64,000 nt of DNA from the NCBI RefSeq assembly GCF_022808175.1, contig NZ_JALGBX010000001.1, forward strand, positions 434,001-498,000. The letters run 5' to 3'. The notes beneath the pieces are model-generated. The model was not told where the DNA came from. It saw only the letters and a program-made list of their open reading frames with translations, and searched no databases. Positions 48,906 to 59,545 of this stretch are shown here, in pieces; positions within the stretch are counted from its first letter, which is position 1; every line of letters begins with the position of its first letter. This DNA comes from Streptomyces sp. AP-93 (lineage in GTDB: Bacteria > Actinomycetota > Actinomycetes > Streptomycetales > Streptomycetaceae). Position numbers and translations under genes: made by a program.

Positions 48906-49071
48906 CTGGTTCTCCTCGACCCTTTCCCAGGGCCGGCGCCCCATGGCGCATGACCGGCCCACCCCGAAACACCTCAGAAACCGCGAGCAATCATGAACGC
49001 GGACACCGGCCCGGAAGGGTTTCCGGGTGACGTCTCCCCGCATTCTTGACGGCGCTTGGCCCTGGTGTCAC

Positions 49072-49623
49072 TCAAGAGGTGGGATCGATCTCCCGCAGGA
49101 GCCCGGTGTGCACGTCGAAGACGAAGCCTCGCACATCGTCCTTGTGGGGCAGGAAGGGGTTCGTGCGGACCCGCTGCATGGACTGGCGGACGTCCTGGTC
49201 CACGTCACGGAAGGCCTCGACGGCCCAGGCGGGGCGCTGGCCGACCTCGTCCTCCAGCTCGTGCCGGAAGTCCTCGGTCAGGCTTTCGAGACCGCATCCG
49301 GTGTGGTGGATGAGTATCACCGTGCGGGTGCCGAGCGCCCGCTGGCTGATGGTGAGGGAGCGGATGGTGTCGTCGGTGACCACCCCGCCGGCGTTGCGGA
49401 TCGTGTGACAGTCGCCCAGCTCCAGGCCGAGGGCGGCGTGGAGGTCGAGGCGGGCGTCCATACAGGCCACGACGGCGACCTGGAGGACCGGGCGGGCATC
49501 CATGCCGGGGTCGGTGAACTTCGCGGCGTAGGCGCGGTTCGACGACACCAGGCGGTCGGTGACGGAGTGGTCCTCGGCGGCCTGGGGCGCGGAGGCGGCG
49601 GGTACGGGTACGGAAGTCGTCAT
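49072..49623 (-). CDS. beta-class carbonic anhydrase
   Basis: A 183-residue zinc enzyme interconverting CO2 and bicarbonate. The zinc ligands are Cys in VVACMDARLD and His/Cys in IHHTGCGL; the catalytic Asp/Arg pair lies in MDARLD. RNAGGVVTDDTIRSL is also typical. ATG 49623 is chosen because the TACCGT hexamer ends 7 nt upstream (leaderless) and the conserved part follows; an upstream reading to 49752 is unsupported. It faces the division cluster promoter across a 311-bp gap. Confidence 0.9.
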   Translation of the reverse strand: MTTSVPVPAASAPQAAEDHSVTDRLVSSNRAYAAKFTDPGMDARPVLQVAVVACMDARLDLHAALGLELGDCHTIRNAGGVVTDDTIRSLTISQRALGTRTVILIHHTGCGLESLTEDFRHELEDEVGQRPAWAVEAFRDVDQDVRQSMQRVRTNPFLPHKDDVRGFVFDVHTGLLREIDPTS

Positions 49624-49798
49624 GGATACGACGGTAATGGTCACAGGACGTGTGAGCATCGAGTGAGGGTGGACAAAGAAGGTCACCCGGTCCTGTTGTG
49701 AGCTAACCCACAGGGGTGAGGCGCACGCGGCCATCCGGGTGATTCGCGGCATGTGCCGCTTCGGTCGCAGCGGGGCGCACGGCGCGCGGGGCGGTTCG

Positions 49799-49826
49799 TT
49801 GACCGCGGCGACCGTTGCACTAAAGT
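49799..49826 (+). promoter_or_regulatory. division-cluster promoter
   Basis: TTGACC, a 16-bp spacer, and TAAAGT lie 109 bp before rsmH. This is the best sigma-70-type match in the 311-bp gap 49624-49934, which otherwise holds GC-rich leader sequence, and no mraZ gene is present upstream of rsmH. Confidence 0.6.
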
Positions 49827-49891
49827 GACGCGAACCGGCCGGAGCCCGGCCCTGACCGGCCGCCCGGCCCTTTGGTAAGACTCCGCGTGCG

Positions 49892-49917
49892 CGGCGCGGC
49901 GTATGCCTGCCGCGCCG
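49892..49917 (+). other. leader hairpin before rsmH
   Basis: CGGCGCGGC and GCCGCGCCG form a perfect 9-bp stem with an 8-nt loop, ending 17 bp before the TTG start. It could be a leader attenuator or simply stabilise the message. Confidence 0.4.
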
Positions 49918-49934
49918 TTATCTGAGAGGGCGCT

Positions 49935-50894
49935 TTGACTAGCGAGTCCCGACACGTCCCGGTGATGCTCCAGCGGTGCCTGGACCTGTTGGCCCCGGCA
50001 CTGGAGAGGCCCGGGGCCGTCGTCGTCGACTGCACCCTCGGCCTCGGCGGCCACAGCGAGGCCCTGCTCACCCGGTTCCCCGAGGCCCACCTGATCGGCC
50101 TGGACCGCGACAAGGAAGCCCTGCGCCTCTCCGGGGAGCGTCTTGCGCCCTTCGGGGACCGGGCCACCCTCGTCCACGCCATCTACGCCGACCTCGCCGA
50201 GGTACTGGACGGCCTGCGCATCCCCACCGTGCAGGGCATCCTCTTCGACCTCGGCGTCTCCTCCATGCAGCTGGACGAGGCCGACCGCGGCTTCGCCTAC
50301 GCGCAGGACGCCCCGCTCGACATGCGGATGGACCAGACGACGGGCATCAGCGCGGCCGAGGTCCTCAACACCTACGCACCCGGTGAGCTGGTCCGGATCC
50401 TGCGCCAGTACGGCGAGGAGAAGCAGGCCAAGCGGATCGTGTCCGCCGTGGTGCGCGAGCGGGACAAGGAGCCCTTCACCAACAGCGCGCGCCTCGTCGA
50501 ACTGATCCGCGACTCCCTGCCGCAGGCCGCGAAGCGGACCGGCGGCAACCCGGCCAAGCGCACCTTCCAGGCGCTGCGCATCGAGGTCAACGGCGAGCTG
50601 TCCGGACTGGAGCGGGCCATCCCCGCCGCGGTGGACCGGATCGCGGTCGGCGGCCGCATCGTGGTGCTCTCGTACCAGTCGCTGGAGGACCGCCTGGTCA
50701 AGCAGGTCTTCGCGGCCGGCGCGACCTCGACGGCCCCGCCCGGGCTGCCGGTCGTACCGGAGAAGTACCAGCCGAAGCTGAAGCTGCTGACGCGCGGTGC
50801 TGAGCTGCCGACCGAGGAGGAGATCGCGCAGAACCGGCGTGCGGCCCCGGCCCGCTGCCGCGGGGTGGAACGCATCCGGGAGGCGCGGCTGTGA
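49935..50894 (+). CDS. rsmH: 16S rRNA (cytosine1402-N4)-methyltransferase
   Basis: A 319-residue SAM-dependent enzyme modifying C1402 of 16S rRNA (formerly MraW). Motifs: SAM-binding [31 protein letters not shown], the DMRMDQ stretch, and C-terminal [20 protein letters not shown] start with GAGAGGG upstream. First gene of the division and cell wall cluster. Its GTGA end overlaps ftsL. Confidence 0.95.
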   Translation: MTSESRHVPVMLQRCLDLLAPALERPGAVVVDCTLGLGGHSEALLTRFPEAHLIGLDRDKEALRLSGERLAPFGDRATLVHAIYADLAEVLDGLRIPTVQGILFDLGVSSMQLDEADRGFAYAQDAPLDMRMDQTTGISAAEVLNTYAPGELVRILRQYGEEKQAKRIVSAVVRERDKEPFTNSARLVELIRDSLPQAAKRTGGNPAKRTFQALRIEVNGELSGLERAIPAAVDRIAVGGRIVVLSYQSLEDRLVKQVFAAGATSTAPPGLPVVPEKYQPKLKLLTRGAELPTEEEIAQNRRAAPARCRGVERIREARL

Positions 50895-51430
50895 AACGCC
50901 TGGGGCGGGTGCTGGGGGGACCGGTCGCCGGACAGGCGGCGCGGACCCCGTTCGTCCTGCTGGTCGTGGCGCTGCTCGGCGGCGGGCTGATCAGCCTGCT
51001 GCTGCTGAACTCGGCGCTCAACCAGGGCTCCTTCCAGCTGAGCAAGCTGAAGCGGGAGACCACCGCGCTCACGGACGAGGAGCAGGCGCTGCAGCGGGAC
51101 GTGGACGGCTACTCGGCGCCCGACGCGTTGCAGCGGCGGGCGCACGAGCTGGGGCTGGTGCCGGGTGGCAGCCCGGTCTTCATCGGGCCCGACGGCAAGG
51201 TCGCCGGGACCGCGTCGCCGGCCGCCGAGCCGCCGCCCCCGTCTCCGCCGGCGTCCGCCCCGCCGGTCTCGCCCTCACCGGGCGCAGCCGTGCCGAGCCC
51301 GGCCGGCTCCCCGGCCCCGGCGCCCTCGGGCGCTGCCGCCGGTCCGGCCCCCTCGGGCGCTGCCGCTCCGGCCGCCTCCACCGCGCCGTCGGGCGGCGCC
51401 CCCCAGCCCTCCCAGACCCCTGGACGGTGA
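50891..51430 (+). CDS. ftsL: cell division protein FtsL-like
   Basis: A 179-residue single-pass protein. A membrane segment ([20 protein letters not shown], about residues 21-40) is followed by a coiled-coil stretch ([20 protein letters not shown]) and [20 protein letters not shown], the FtsL/DivIC pattern. The last 75 residues are Pro/Ala/Ser-rich. Position between rsmH and ftsI is diagnostic. In the division complex it pairs with DivIC and FtsQ. GTG start overlaps rsmH by 4 nt. Confidence 0.88.
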   Translation: MKRLGRVLGGPVAGQAARTPFVLLVVALLGGGLISLLLLNSALNQGSFQLSKLKRETTALTDEEQALQRDVDGYSAPDALQRRAHELGLVPGGSPVFIGPDGKVAGTASPAAEPPPPSPPASAPPVSPSPGAAVPSPAGSPAPAPSGAAAGPAPSGAAAPAASTAPSGGAPQPSQTPGR

Positions 51431-51458
51431 CGTCGTGACGCGTACCCCTGCGGGGCAT

Positions 51459-51690
51459 GTCCCCTACCCGCCCTTCCGCCGTTCCCCGGGCCTGCCCGGA
51501 CCCGGTCCTCAAGCGCCGGACGGGCCGGGGGTGTCCCCGGAGCTCCGCCCCGGACCCGTGGCCGCACGCGGCGCCGTTCCCGGGGACCAGCCCCCGGACC
51601 CCCGCGCCTCAAACGCCGGCGGGGCTGGAATTGGCCGGCGTCGGCCTGGATTGCCCGCAGGGCAATATCAGCCCCTCCGGCGTTTGAGGA
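51459..51690. repeat. nested inverted repeat element, copy 5 (inside the division cluster)
   Basis: This lies in the 354-bp gap 51431-51784 between ftsL and ftsI. One outer arm is at 51459-51490 and a diverged inner module at 51509. The inner pair CCTCAAACGCCGGCGGGGCTGG at 51607 and its partner at 51669-51689 are clear. The right outer arm is absent and GC-rich GGGCTTCGC-type modules fill the end. No ORF is supported. Confidence 0.82.
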
Positions 51691-51784
51691 GCGGGGTCTG
51701 GGGCGGAGCCCCAGGGGTTTCGGCGCAGCCGGGCTTCGCACGGCGCAGCCAGGGCTCAGCCCCGTCGGCGCCCGGAGGCTGCGC

Positions 51785-53794
51785 ATGAGCCCGCAGGAGC
51801 CGCCGCGGCGGCGGGTGCCCGGCCCCGGGCGGCCCCGGCCCGGCGGGGCCCCGGCGCGGGCTTCGGCGCGGCCGGCCGCCAGGCCCGCCACCCGCCGCCC
51901 CGCCCCCGCGAGGAAACCGCACACGATCCGGCTCGGTGCCCCCAAGCCCCGCCTGCGGCTGGTCAGCGTCGGGCTGACGCTGGTGATGCTGGCGTTCGTC
52001 GTACGGCTGCTCCAGGTGCAGGCCGTCGACGCCTCCGCGTACTCCGCCAAGGCTTCCGAGAACCGCTTCGCCAGCTACACCCTGGCCGCCGAGCGCGGGG
52101 AGATCACCGACCGCAAGGGCGTGGCGCTGGCCACCAGCGTGGACGCGTACGACATCACCGCCGACCCGCACATGTTCACCGTGCAGGAGAGCAAGGCCCC
52201 CGACGCCCCCGAGCAGGCGGCCGCGCTCCTCGCGCCGATCCTCGGCAAGGACGCCAAGGAGCTCACCGCGCGGCTGAAGACGAAGAACACCCGCTACGTG
52301 GTCCTCGCCCGCCGCCAGACCCCCCAGGTCTGGAACCAGATCAAGGGCCTCAAGAAGGTCTTCGCCGAGAAGGCGTCCGCCGACAAGGACAACAACGGCC
52401 CCGGCGCCAACGTCCTGGCCGGCGTGTTCAACGAGCCCAGCAGCAAGCGCGTGTACCCGAACGGCGACCTCGCCGCCGGGATACTGGGTTACGTCAACGC
52501 CGAGGGCAACGGCGGCGGCGGCCTGGAGTCCTCCCTCGACAAGAAGCTGGCGGGCAAGGACGGCCGGCTCACCTACGCCCAGTCCGGCGGCCGCCGCGTC
52601 CCGACGGCCGGGTCCGACGAGAAGCCCGCCGTGCCCGGCGAGGACATCGAGCTGACCATCGACCGCGACATCCAGTGGGCCGCGCAGAGCGCCATCACCG
52701 AGCAGGTCGCCAAGTCGGAGGCCGACCGCGGGTACGTCATCGTCCAGGACACCCGCACCGGCGAGGTCCTCGCCATGGCCAACGCCCCCGGCTTCGACCC
52801 CAACGACCTGTCCAAGGCCAGCTCCGCCGCCATGGGCAACGCCGCGCTCCAGGACGTGTACGAGCCCGGCTCCACCGCCAAGGTGATGTCCATGGCGGCC
52901 GTCCTGGAGGAGAAGAAGGCCAGGCCCGACACCCACGTCGAGGTCCCCAACCGGCTGCACCGCGGCGACCGGCTCTTCAAGGACGACATCGACCACCCGA
53001 CCTGGTACCTGACCCTCAACGGGGTCCTGGCCAAGTCCTCCAACATCGGCACCATCCTGGCCACCGGCCAGCTGGGCCCGACGCAGCCCGAGGCCAACAA
53101 GGTCCTGTTCTCGTACCTGGACAAGTTCGGCATCGGCCGGCCCACCGGCCTGAACTACCCCGGCGAGTCCCGCGGCATCCTCGCCCCGCCCGAGAAGTGG
53201 TCCACTTCCCAGCAGTACACGATCCCCTTCGGCCAGGGCCTGTCCCTCAACGCCATGCAGGCGGCCTCCGTGTACTCGACGATCGCCAACGGCGGGGTCC
53301 GCATCGCCCCGACCCTGGTCCGCGGCACCAGGGGCCCCGACGGCCGCTTCACCCCGGCCCCGGCGCCCGCGAAGAACCAGGTGGTCAGCAAGGAGACCGC
53401 CAAGACCCTCGCGGAAATGCTGGAGTCGGTGGTCGACGACCAGGAGGGCACCGGCACCAAGGCCCGGATCCCCGGCTACCGGGTCGGCGGCAAGACCGGC
53501 ACCTCCAACCGGGTGGATCCGGCCACCGGCCGCTACAAGGGCTACACCGCCTCGTTCGCAGGCTTCGCACCCGCGGACAACCCCCGCATCACCGTGTACT
53601 GCGCCATCCAGAACCCCACCAAGGGCAGTTACTTCGGTGGCCAGATCTGCGGGCCCATCTACAAGAAGGTCATGGAGTTCGCCCTCAAAACCCTCCAGGT
53701 CGCTCCCACCGGAACCGCCCCCGCCGGACTCCCGGTCACCTACGAACCCGGCGCGCAGCCCGGGCAACAGCCCGGCCCGCAGCCGAGCCAGTGA
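51785..53794 (+). CDS. ftsI: septal penicillin-binding protein FtsI (PBP3)
   Basis: A 669-residue class B transpeptidase that crosslinks septal peptidoglycan. A Pro/Arg-rich cytoplasmic tail (about 55 residues) leads to one membrane segment (LVSVGLTLVMLAFVVRLLQV). The penicillin-binding motifs are EPGSTAKVMS, KSSNIG and VGGKTGTSN. The C terminus ends in a Gln/Pro-rich stretch. GGAGG precedes the ATG. The gap before it is a repeat element, unlike the tight packing of the rest of the cluster. Confidence 0.95.
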   Translation: MSPQEPPRRRVPGPGRPRPGGAPARASARPAARPATRRPAPARKPHTIRLGAPKPRLRLVSVGLTLVMLAFVVRLLQVQAVDASAYSAKASENRFASYTLAAERGEITDRKGVALATSVDAYDITADPHMFTVQESKAPDAPEQAAALLAPILGKDAKELTARLKTKNTRYVVLARRQTPQVWNQIKGLKKVFAEKASADKDNNGPGANVLAGVFNEPSSKRVYPNGDLAAGILGYVNAEGNGGGGLESSLDKKLAGKDGRLTYAQSGGRRVPTAGSDEKPAVPGEDIELTIDRDIQWAAQSAITEQVAKSEADRGYVIVQDTRTGEVLAMANAPGFDPNDLSKASSAAMGNAALQDVYEPGSTAKVMSMAAVLEEKKARPDTHVEVPNRLHRGDRLFKDDIDHPTWYLTLNGVLAKSSNIGTILATGQLGPTQPEANKVLFSYLDKFGIGRPTGLNYPGESRGILAPPEKWSTSQQYTIPFGQGLSLNAMQAASVYSTIANGGVRIAPTLVRGTRGPDGRFTPAPAPAKNQVVSKETAKTLAEMLESVVDDQEGTGTKARIPGYRVGGKTGTSNRVDPATGRYKGYTASFAGFAPADNPRITVYCAIQNPTKGSYFGGQICGPIYKKVMEFALKTLQVAPTGTAPAGLPVTYEPGAQPGQQPGPQPSQ

Positions 53795-53840
53795 CCGCCT
53801 TCCCCGTCGGCCCGCCCCAGAAAAGCGTGAGGCACCACCA

Positions 53841-55556
53841 GTGACAACGATCACCCCCGAATCCGGGAACCACGCGTCCGCCGCCCCCGAGGCCGGGCCC
53901 TCGCTTCGCGAGCGGCCCGCCGGGCCCGGTACGCTCACCGCCGTGCCCCACGCTGATCAGCCCAGAACCACCCAGAACGACGCACCGGCAGCGCCGCCGG
54001 GAGCGCCACGTCCCCTGTCCGTCCAGCCGACGCCCCTCGGCGAGCTGGCGGAGCTGCTGGGAGTGGAAGTCCCCGGCGCGCAGACGCGGATCACCGGCAT
54101 CACGCACGATTCCCGTGCCGTGCGCCCCGGAGACCTGTACGCGGCCCTGCCGGGCGCCAAGCTGCACGGTGCGGACTTCGCCGCGCAGGCGGCCGCCCTC
54201 GGCGCCGCCGCCGTGCTGACCGACCAGGCCGGCGCGGAGCGCGCCGCGGCCACCGGACTCCCGGTCCTCGCCGTCGCCGACCCGCGCGGCCGGATGGGCG
54301 AACTGGCCGCCGCGGTCTACGGACGGCCGGGCGGGGCCCTGCTCCAGATCGGCATCACCGGCACCTCCGGCAAGACCACCACGGCGTACCTCGTCGAGGG
54401 CGGACTGCGCGGCGCCGGACGCAGGACGGGGCTCATCGGCACCGTCGAGATGCGCGTCGGCGACGAGCGCATCAAGTCCGAGCGCACCACCCCCGAGGCC
54501 ACCGACCTGCAGGCGCTCTTCGCCGTCATGCGCGAACGCGGCGTCGAGGCGGTCACCATGGAGGTCTCCAGCCACGCCCTGGTGCTCGGCCGGGTCGACG
54601 GCTGCGTCTTCGACGTGGCCGTCTTCAACAACCTGAGCCCGGAGCACATGGAGTTCCACTCCGACATGGAGGACTACTTCCAGGCCAAGGCGCAGCTCTT
54701 CACCGAGCGCCGCGCCCGCCTCGGCGTGGTCAACATCGACGACGAGTACGGCCGCCGCCTCGCCAAGGAGTCGCCGATCCCGGTCGTCACCTTCTCCGCC
54801 GCGGGCGACCCGGCCGCCGACTGGCGGGCCGAGGAGGTGGTCTCGCGCCACATGGACTCGACCCTGACCCTGGTGGGTCCCGCGGGCGAGCGGGTCCGGG
54901 CCACCGCCCCGCTGCCCGGTCCGTTCAACGTGGCCAACACCGTCGCCGCGGTCGTCACGCTCGCCGCCGCCGGCGTCGACCCGCAGACCGCCGCCGACGG
55001 CGTCGCCGCGGTCCCCGGCGTGCCCGGCCGCCTGGAGCGGGTCGACGCGGGACAGCCGTACCTGGCCGTCGTGGACTACGCCCACAAGACGGACGCCGTC
55101 GAATCGGTCCTGCGGGCCCTGCGCGAGGTCACCACCGGCAAGCTGCACGTCGTACTCGGCTGCGGCGGCGACCGCGACACCACCAAGCGGGCCCCGATGG
55201 GCGCCGCGGCCGCCCGGCTCGCCGACACCGCCGTACTGACCTCCGACAACCCGCGCTCCGAGGACCCCCTCGAGATCCTCGCCGCGATGTTCCGCGGCGC
55301 CGTGTCCGTGCCGCCCGCCGAGCGGGGCACCGTCCTCGTCGACGCCGACCGGGCGGCGGCCATCGCCGCCGCCGTCGCGCGCGCGGAGGCCGGCGACACC
55401 GTGCTGGTGGCCGGAAAGGGCCACGAGCAGGGCCAGGACACCGCGGGCGTCGTACGCCCCTTCGACGACCGTGCGGTCCTGCGCGCGGCCATCGAGAAGC
55501 AAGCACGCGAGACCCAAGCACGCCAGCGTCCCCGACAGGCCGAGGTCAACCAGTGA
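53841..55556 (+). CDS. murE: UDP-MurNAc-tripeptide synthetase
   Basis: A 571-residue Mur ligase adding the third amino acid (LL-diaminopimelate in Streptomyces). ATP-binding ITGTSGKTTTAYLVEG, TMEVSSHALVLGRV, FNNLSPEHMEFH and the carbamoylated-lysine region DYFQAKAQLF precede the substrate motif TSDNPRSEDP, which selects diaminopimelate. The first 80 residues are a Pro/Thr/Ala-rich tail typical of Streptomyces MurE. GTG 53841 chosen with GAGG upstream. Overlaps murF by 4 nt (GTGA). Confidence 0.94.
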   Translation: MTTITPESGNHASAAPEAGPSLRERPAGPGTLTAVPHADQPRTTQNDAPAAPPGAPRPLSVQPTPLGELAELLGVEVPGAQTRITGITHDSRAVRPGDLYAALPGAKLHGADFAAQAAALGAAAVLTDQAGAERAAATGLPVLAVADPRGRMGELAAAVYGRPGGALLQIGITGTSGKTTTAYLVEGGLRGAGRRTGLIGTVEMRVGDERIKSERTTPEATDLQALFAVMRERGVEAVTMEVSSHALVLGRVDGCVFDVAVFNNLSPEHMEFHSDMEDYFQAKAQLFTERRARLGVVNIDDEYGRRLAKESPIPVVTFSAAGDPAADWRAEEVVSRHMDSTLTLVGPAGERVRATAPLPGPFNVANTVAAVVTLAAAGVDPQTAADGVAAVPGVPGRLERVDAGQPYLAVVDYAHKTDAVESVLRALREVTTGKLHVVLGCGGDRDTTKRAPMGAAAARLADTAVLTSDNPRSEDPLEILAAMFRGAVSVPPAERGTVLVDADRAAAIAAAVARAEAGDTVLVAGKGHEQGQDTAGVVRPFDDRAVLRAAIEKQARETQARQRPRQAEVNQ

Positions 55557-56971
55557 TCGCCCTTTCCCTCGCCGAGATCGCCGACATCACCGGCGGGCAG
55601 CCCCACGACATACCGGATCCGTCCGTCATGGTCACCGGTCCCGTGGTCTACGACTCCCGCGAGGTCGAGGCCGGCAGCCTCTTCGCCGCCTTCGTCGGCG
55701 AGCGGGTCGACGGCCACGACTATGCCGAACGCGCCCTGGCCGCCGGTGCGGTGGCCGTCCTCGCGATCCGGCCCGTCGGCGTCCCGGCCATCGTCGTCCC
55801 CGACGTGGTGGCCGCCCTCGGCGCGCTCGCCCGAGCCGTCGTCGAACGCCTGGGCACCGACGTCGTGGCCCTCACCGGCTCCGCCGGCAAGACCTCCACC
55901 AAGGACCTGATCGCCCAGGTCCTGCAGCACCACGCGCCGACCGTGTGGACCCCCGGGAACCTCAACAACGAGATCGGCCTGCCGATCACGACGCTGCGGG
56001 TCACCGAGGACACGCAGCACCTGGTCCTGGAGATGGGCGCCCGCGGCATCGGCCACATCGCCTACCTCACCGCACTGACGCCCCCGCGCATCGGCGTGGT
56101 CCTCAACGTCGGTACCGCGCACATCGGAGAGTTCGGCGGCCGCGAGCAGATCGCGCAGGCCAAGGGCGAGCTCGTCGAGGCCCTGCCGTCCGGGGCGGAG
56201 GGCGGCATCGCCGTCCTCAACGCCGACGACCTGCTGGTACGTGCCATGGCCGGGCGCACGAAGGCCCGTACGGTGCTCTTCGGCGAGGCCGAGGACGCCG
56301 ACATCAGGGCCACCGAAGTCCGGATGACGGACAGGGGGCAGCCTTCCTTCACATTGCGAACACCGACCGGGTGCAGCGACGTGACCTTGCGGCTGTACGG
56401 TGAGCACCACGTGTCGAACGCGCTCGCCGCGGCCGCCGTCGCCCACGTACTGGGCATGTCCGTCGACGAGATCGCCACCGCGCTCTCCGGGGCGGGCAGC
56501 CTGTCCCGGTGGCGGATGGAGGTCACCGAGCGGGCGGACGGCGTGACGATCGTCAACGACGCCTACAACGCAAACCCCGAGTCCATGCGGGCCGCACTGC
56601 GCGCACTCGCCGCGATGGGCGGTGCCGGCAAGGCGAACGGGGGCCGCACGTGGGCGGTGCTCGGCCCGATGGCCGAGCTCGGAGACGACGCGCTCGCCGA
56701 GCACGACGCGGTCGGACGACTTGTCGTCCGGCTCAACGTGAGCAAGCTGGTCGCGGTCGGGGGCAGGGAAGCCTCCTGGCTGCAACTGGGTGCATATAAC
56801 GAGGGTTCGTGGGGTGAGGAGTCGGTGCTCGTGTCCGACGCGCAGGCGGCGGTCGACCTGTTGCGCAGTGAACTGCGCCCGGGAGACGTCGTGCTGGTGA
56901 AGGCTTCCAGGTCAGCCGGTCTGGAGCGGGTGGCCCAGGCCCTGCTCGACGGCGAGGTCGCCGGCCGATGA
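55553..56971 (+). CDS. murF: UDP-MurNAc-pentapeptide synthetase
   Basis: A 472-residue Mur ligase that adds D-Ala-D-Ala. ATP-binding [45 protein letters not shown] and [16 protein letters not shown] are in place. GTG start inside the murE stop (GTGA) and ATGA overlap with mraY show translational coupling on both sides. Completes the muropeptide made by MurC to MurF. Confidence 0.96.
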   Translation: MIALSLAEIADITGGQPHDIPDPSVMVTGPVVYDSREVEAGSLFAAFVGERVDGHDYAERALAAGAVAVLAIRPVGVPAIVVPDVVAALGALARAVVERLGTDVVALTGSAGKTSTKDLIAQVLQHHAPTVWTPGNLNNEIGLPITTLRVTEDTQHLVLEMGARGIGHIAYLTALTPPRIGVVLNVGTAHIGEFGGREQIAQAKGELVEALPSGAEGGIAVLNADDLLVRAMAGRTKARTVLFGEAEDADIRATEVRMTDRGQPSFTLRTPTGCSDVTLRLYGEHHVSNALAAAAVAHVLGMSVDEIATALSGAGSLSRWRMEVTERADGVTIVNDAYNANPESMRAALRALAAMGGAGKANGGRTWAVLGPMAELGDDALAEHDAVGRLVVRLNVSKLVAVGGREASWLQLGAYNEGSWGEESVLVSDAQAAVDLLRSELRPGDVVLVKASRSAGLERVAQALLDGEVAGR

Positions 56972-58038
56972 GGCAGATCCTGTTCTCCGGAGTCATCGGA
57001 CTCTTCCTCACCCTCATCGGCACCCCGCTGCTGATCAAGGGTCTGGCCCGCAAGGGCTACGGCCAGTTCATCCGGGACGACGGGCCGCGCGGTCACGCCG
57101 GGAAGAAGGGCACGCCCACCATGGGCGGCATCTCCTTCATCCTGGCCACACTGATCGCGTACGCCCTCACCAAGGTGATCACCGGAAGCCAGCCGACCTT
57201 CTCGGGCCTCCTCGTCCTCATGCTGATGGCGGGCATGGGCGTGGTGGGCTTCCTCGACGACTACATCAAGATCGTCAAGCAGCGTTCGCTCGGTCTGCGG
57301 GCCAAGGCCAAGATGGCCGGCCAGCTGATCGTCGGCATCGCCTTCGCGGTGCTCGCGCTGATGTTCAAGGACGCGCGCGGACTGGCCCCGGCCTCCACCA
57401 AGCTGTCGTTCGTCACGGACTTCGGCTGGTCGATCGGCCCGGTGCTGTTCGTGGTCTGGGCGCTGTTCATGATCCTGGCGATGTCCAACGGCGTGAACCT
57501 GACCGATGGTCTCGACGGCCTGGCCACGGGCGCCGCCGTGATGGTCTTCGGCGCCTACACCTTCATCGGCGTCTGGCAGTACCAGGAGTCCTGCGCCAAC
57601 GCGCAGACCCTGACCAACCCGAACGCCTGCTTCGAGGTACGGGACCCACTGGACCTCGCGGTCGTCGCCGCCGCCCTGATGGGCGCCTGCTTCGGCTTCC
57701 TGTGGTGGAACACCTCGCCCGCCAAGATCTTCATGGGCGACACCGGTTCGCTGGCCCTCGGCGGCGCGCTCGCCGGCCTCGCGATCTGCTCCCGCACGGA
57801 GTTCCTGATGGCGCTCCTCGGCGGCCTCTTCGTCCTGATCACCATGTCGGTCGTCATCCAGGTCGGCTCCTTCAAGCTGACCGGCAAGCGCGTCTTCCGG
57901 ATGGCACCGCTGCAGCACCACTTCGAACTCAAGGGGTGGTCGGAGGTCCTGGTCGTCGTCCGGTTCTGGATCATCCAGGGCATGTGCGTGATCGTGGGCC
58001 TCGGAGTCTTCTACGCGGGATGGGCAGCCGACAAGTGA
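56968..58038 (+). CDS. mraY: phospho-MurNAc-pentapeptide transferase
   Basis: A 356-residue membrane enzyme with about ten membrane segments that transfers phospho-MurNAc-pentapeptide to undecaprenyl phosphate, making lipid I. The catalytic aspartates are in [17 protein letters not shown] and [13 protein letters not shown]. The cytoplasmic histidine motif is [13 protein letters not shown]. Starts within the murF stop codon (ATGA). Ends overlapping murD. Confidence 0.96.
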   Translation: MRQILFSGVIGLFLTLIGTPLLIKGLARKGYGQFIRDDGPRGHAGKKGTPTMGGISFILATLIAYALTKVITGSQPTFSGLLVLMLMAGMGVVGFLDDYIKIVKQRSLGLRAKAKMAGQLIVGIAFAVLALMFKDARGLAPASTKLSFVTDFGWSIGPVLFVVWALFMILAMSNGVNLTDGLDGLATGAAVMVFGAYTFIGVWQYQESCANAQTLTNPNACFEVRDPLDLAVVAAALMGACFGFLWWNTSPAKIFMGDTGSLALGGALAGLAICSRTEFLMALLGGLFVLITMSVVIQVGSFKLTGKRVFRMAPLQHHFELKGWSEVLVVVRFWIIQGMCVIVGLGVFYAGWAADK

Positions 58039-59468
58039 CCGCCTGGCACGGCAAGAACATCACCGTCGCCGGCCTCGGCGTGAGCGGCATCAGTGCCGCG
58101 CGTGCCCTGGCCGGGCTGGGTGCGGTAGTGACCGTCGTCGACAACGGGGACGGCGATCTGCACCGAGCCCGGGCCGCTGAGCTCGGGGAACAGGGCATCG
58201 AGGTCCGCCTCGGCGAGCTGGACGGCGGCGGACGCGCGGGCGAGGTACTGCCCGAAGGCACGGACCTCGTGGTCACCTCGCCGGGCTGGAAGCCGGACAG
58301 CCCGCTGTTCGCGGCTGCTGCCGCGGCCGGCGTGGACGTCGTGGGCGACGTCGAGATCGCCTGGCTGCTGCGCGGTCCGGACGCCGCCCCCTGGCTGGCG
58401 ATCACCGGGACCAATGGCAAGACCACCACCACCCAGATACTCGCCTCGATCCTCAGGGCGGCCGGGCTCAAGACGGCGGCCGTCGGCAACATCGGCACCC
58501 CGATCATCGACGTGGTGCTCGGCGAGGAGCGGTACGACGTACTCGCCGTCGAGCTCTCCAGCTACCAGCTGCACTGGGCGCCATCGGTGCGCCCCCACTC
58601 CGCGGCCGTCCTGAACCTGGCCCCGGACCACCTCGACTGGCACGGCTCCATGGAGGCGTACGCCGCCGACAAGGGCCGGATCTACGAGGGCAACACGGTG
58701 GCCTGCGTCTACAACGCCGCGGACAAGGCGACCGAGGACCTGGTCGTCGAGGCGGACGTGGAAGAGGGCTGCCGGGCCATCGGCTTCACCCTCGGCGCCC
58801 CCGGCCCCTCCATGTTCGGCGTCGTCGACGGCATCCTCGTCGACCGCGCCTTCGTGGAGAACCGGCAGAAGAACGCCCAGGAACTCGCCGAGGTCGCGGA
58901 CGTCAACCCGCCGGCCCCGCACAACATCGCCAACGCCCTCGCGGCGGCGGCCCTGGCCCGCGCCTTCGGCGTCGAGCCGCGCGCCGTCCGCGACGGACTG
59001 CGCGACTTCCGGCCGGACGCCCACCGGGTCAGCCACGTGGACGAGGTGGGCGGGGTCACGTACGTCGACGACTCCAAGGCCACCAACACCCACGCCGCGG
59101 AAGCCTCCCTGGCGGCCTTCGAGCCGGTCGTCTGGATCGCCGGCGGCCTCGCCAAGGGCGCGACCTTCGACGAGCTCGTGCAGAAGGCGGCGAAGCGGCT
59201 GCGGGGCGTGGTGCTGATCGGCGCCGACCGGGCCCTGATCGCCGAGGCACTGGCGCGACACGCCCCGGAGGTCCCGGTCGTGGACCTCGCACGGACCGAC
59301 ACTGGGGCGATGCTCGCGGCGGTCCGGGAAGCGGCCCGGCTGGCGGAGCCCGGCGACACGGTTCTGCTGGCACCTGCCTGTGCCTCGATGGACATGTTCG
59401 CGAACTACAGCAAGCGTGGGGACGCGTTCGCCGACGCGGTGCGCGAACTGGCCGCCGAGCAGGCCTAG
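58020..59468 (+). CDS. murD: UDP-MurNAc-alanine-D-glutamate ligase
   Basis: A 482-residue Mur ligase adding D-Glu. The N-terminal UDP-binding part has [18 protein letters not shown] binding is [14 protein letters not shown], followed by [25 protein letters not shown] and [15 protein letters not shown] chose ATG 58020, giving MGSRQVTAW as in relatives; GTG 58035, overlapping the mraY stop as GTGA, is an alternative. The C terminus [20 protein letters not shown] is typical. Confidence 0.93.
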   Translation: MGSRQVTAWHGKNITVAGLGVSGISAARALAGLGAVVTVVDNGDGDLHRARAAELGEQGIEVRLGELDGGGRAGEVLPEGTDLVVTSPGWKPDSPLFAAAAAAGVDVVGDVEIAWLLRGPDAAPWLAITGTNGKTTTTQILASILRAAGLKTAAVGNIGTPIIDVVLGEERYDVLAVELSSYQLHWAPSVRPHSAAVLNLAPDHLDWHGSMEAYAADKGRIYEGNTVACVYNAADKATEDLVVEADVEEGCRAIGFTLGAPGPSMFGVVDGILVDRAFVENRQKNAQELAEVADVNPPAPHNIANALAAAALARAFGVEPRAVRDGLRDFRPDAHRVSHVDEVGGVTYVDDSKATNTHAAEASLAAFEPVVWIAGGLAKGATFDELVQKAAKRLRGVVLIGADRALIAEALARHAPEVPVVDLARTDTGAMLAAVREAARLAEPGDTVLLAPACASMDMFANYSKRGDAFADAVRELAAEQA

Positions 59469-59545
59469 GTCCGGCTCGATCCAGGGCAGGTTCCCTCCGG
59501 CCGACCGGCTGCTCGCCTCGTACGAGTTGGAGGGGAAGATCACAG

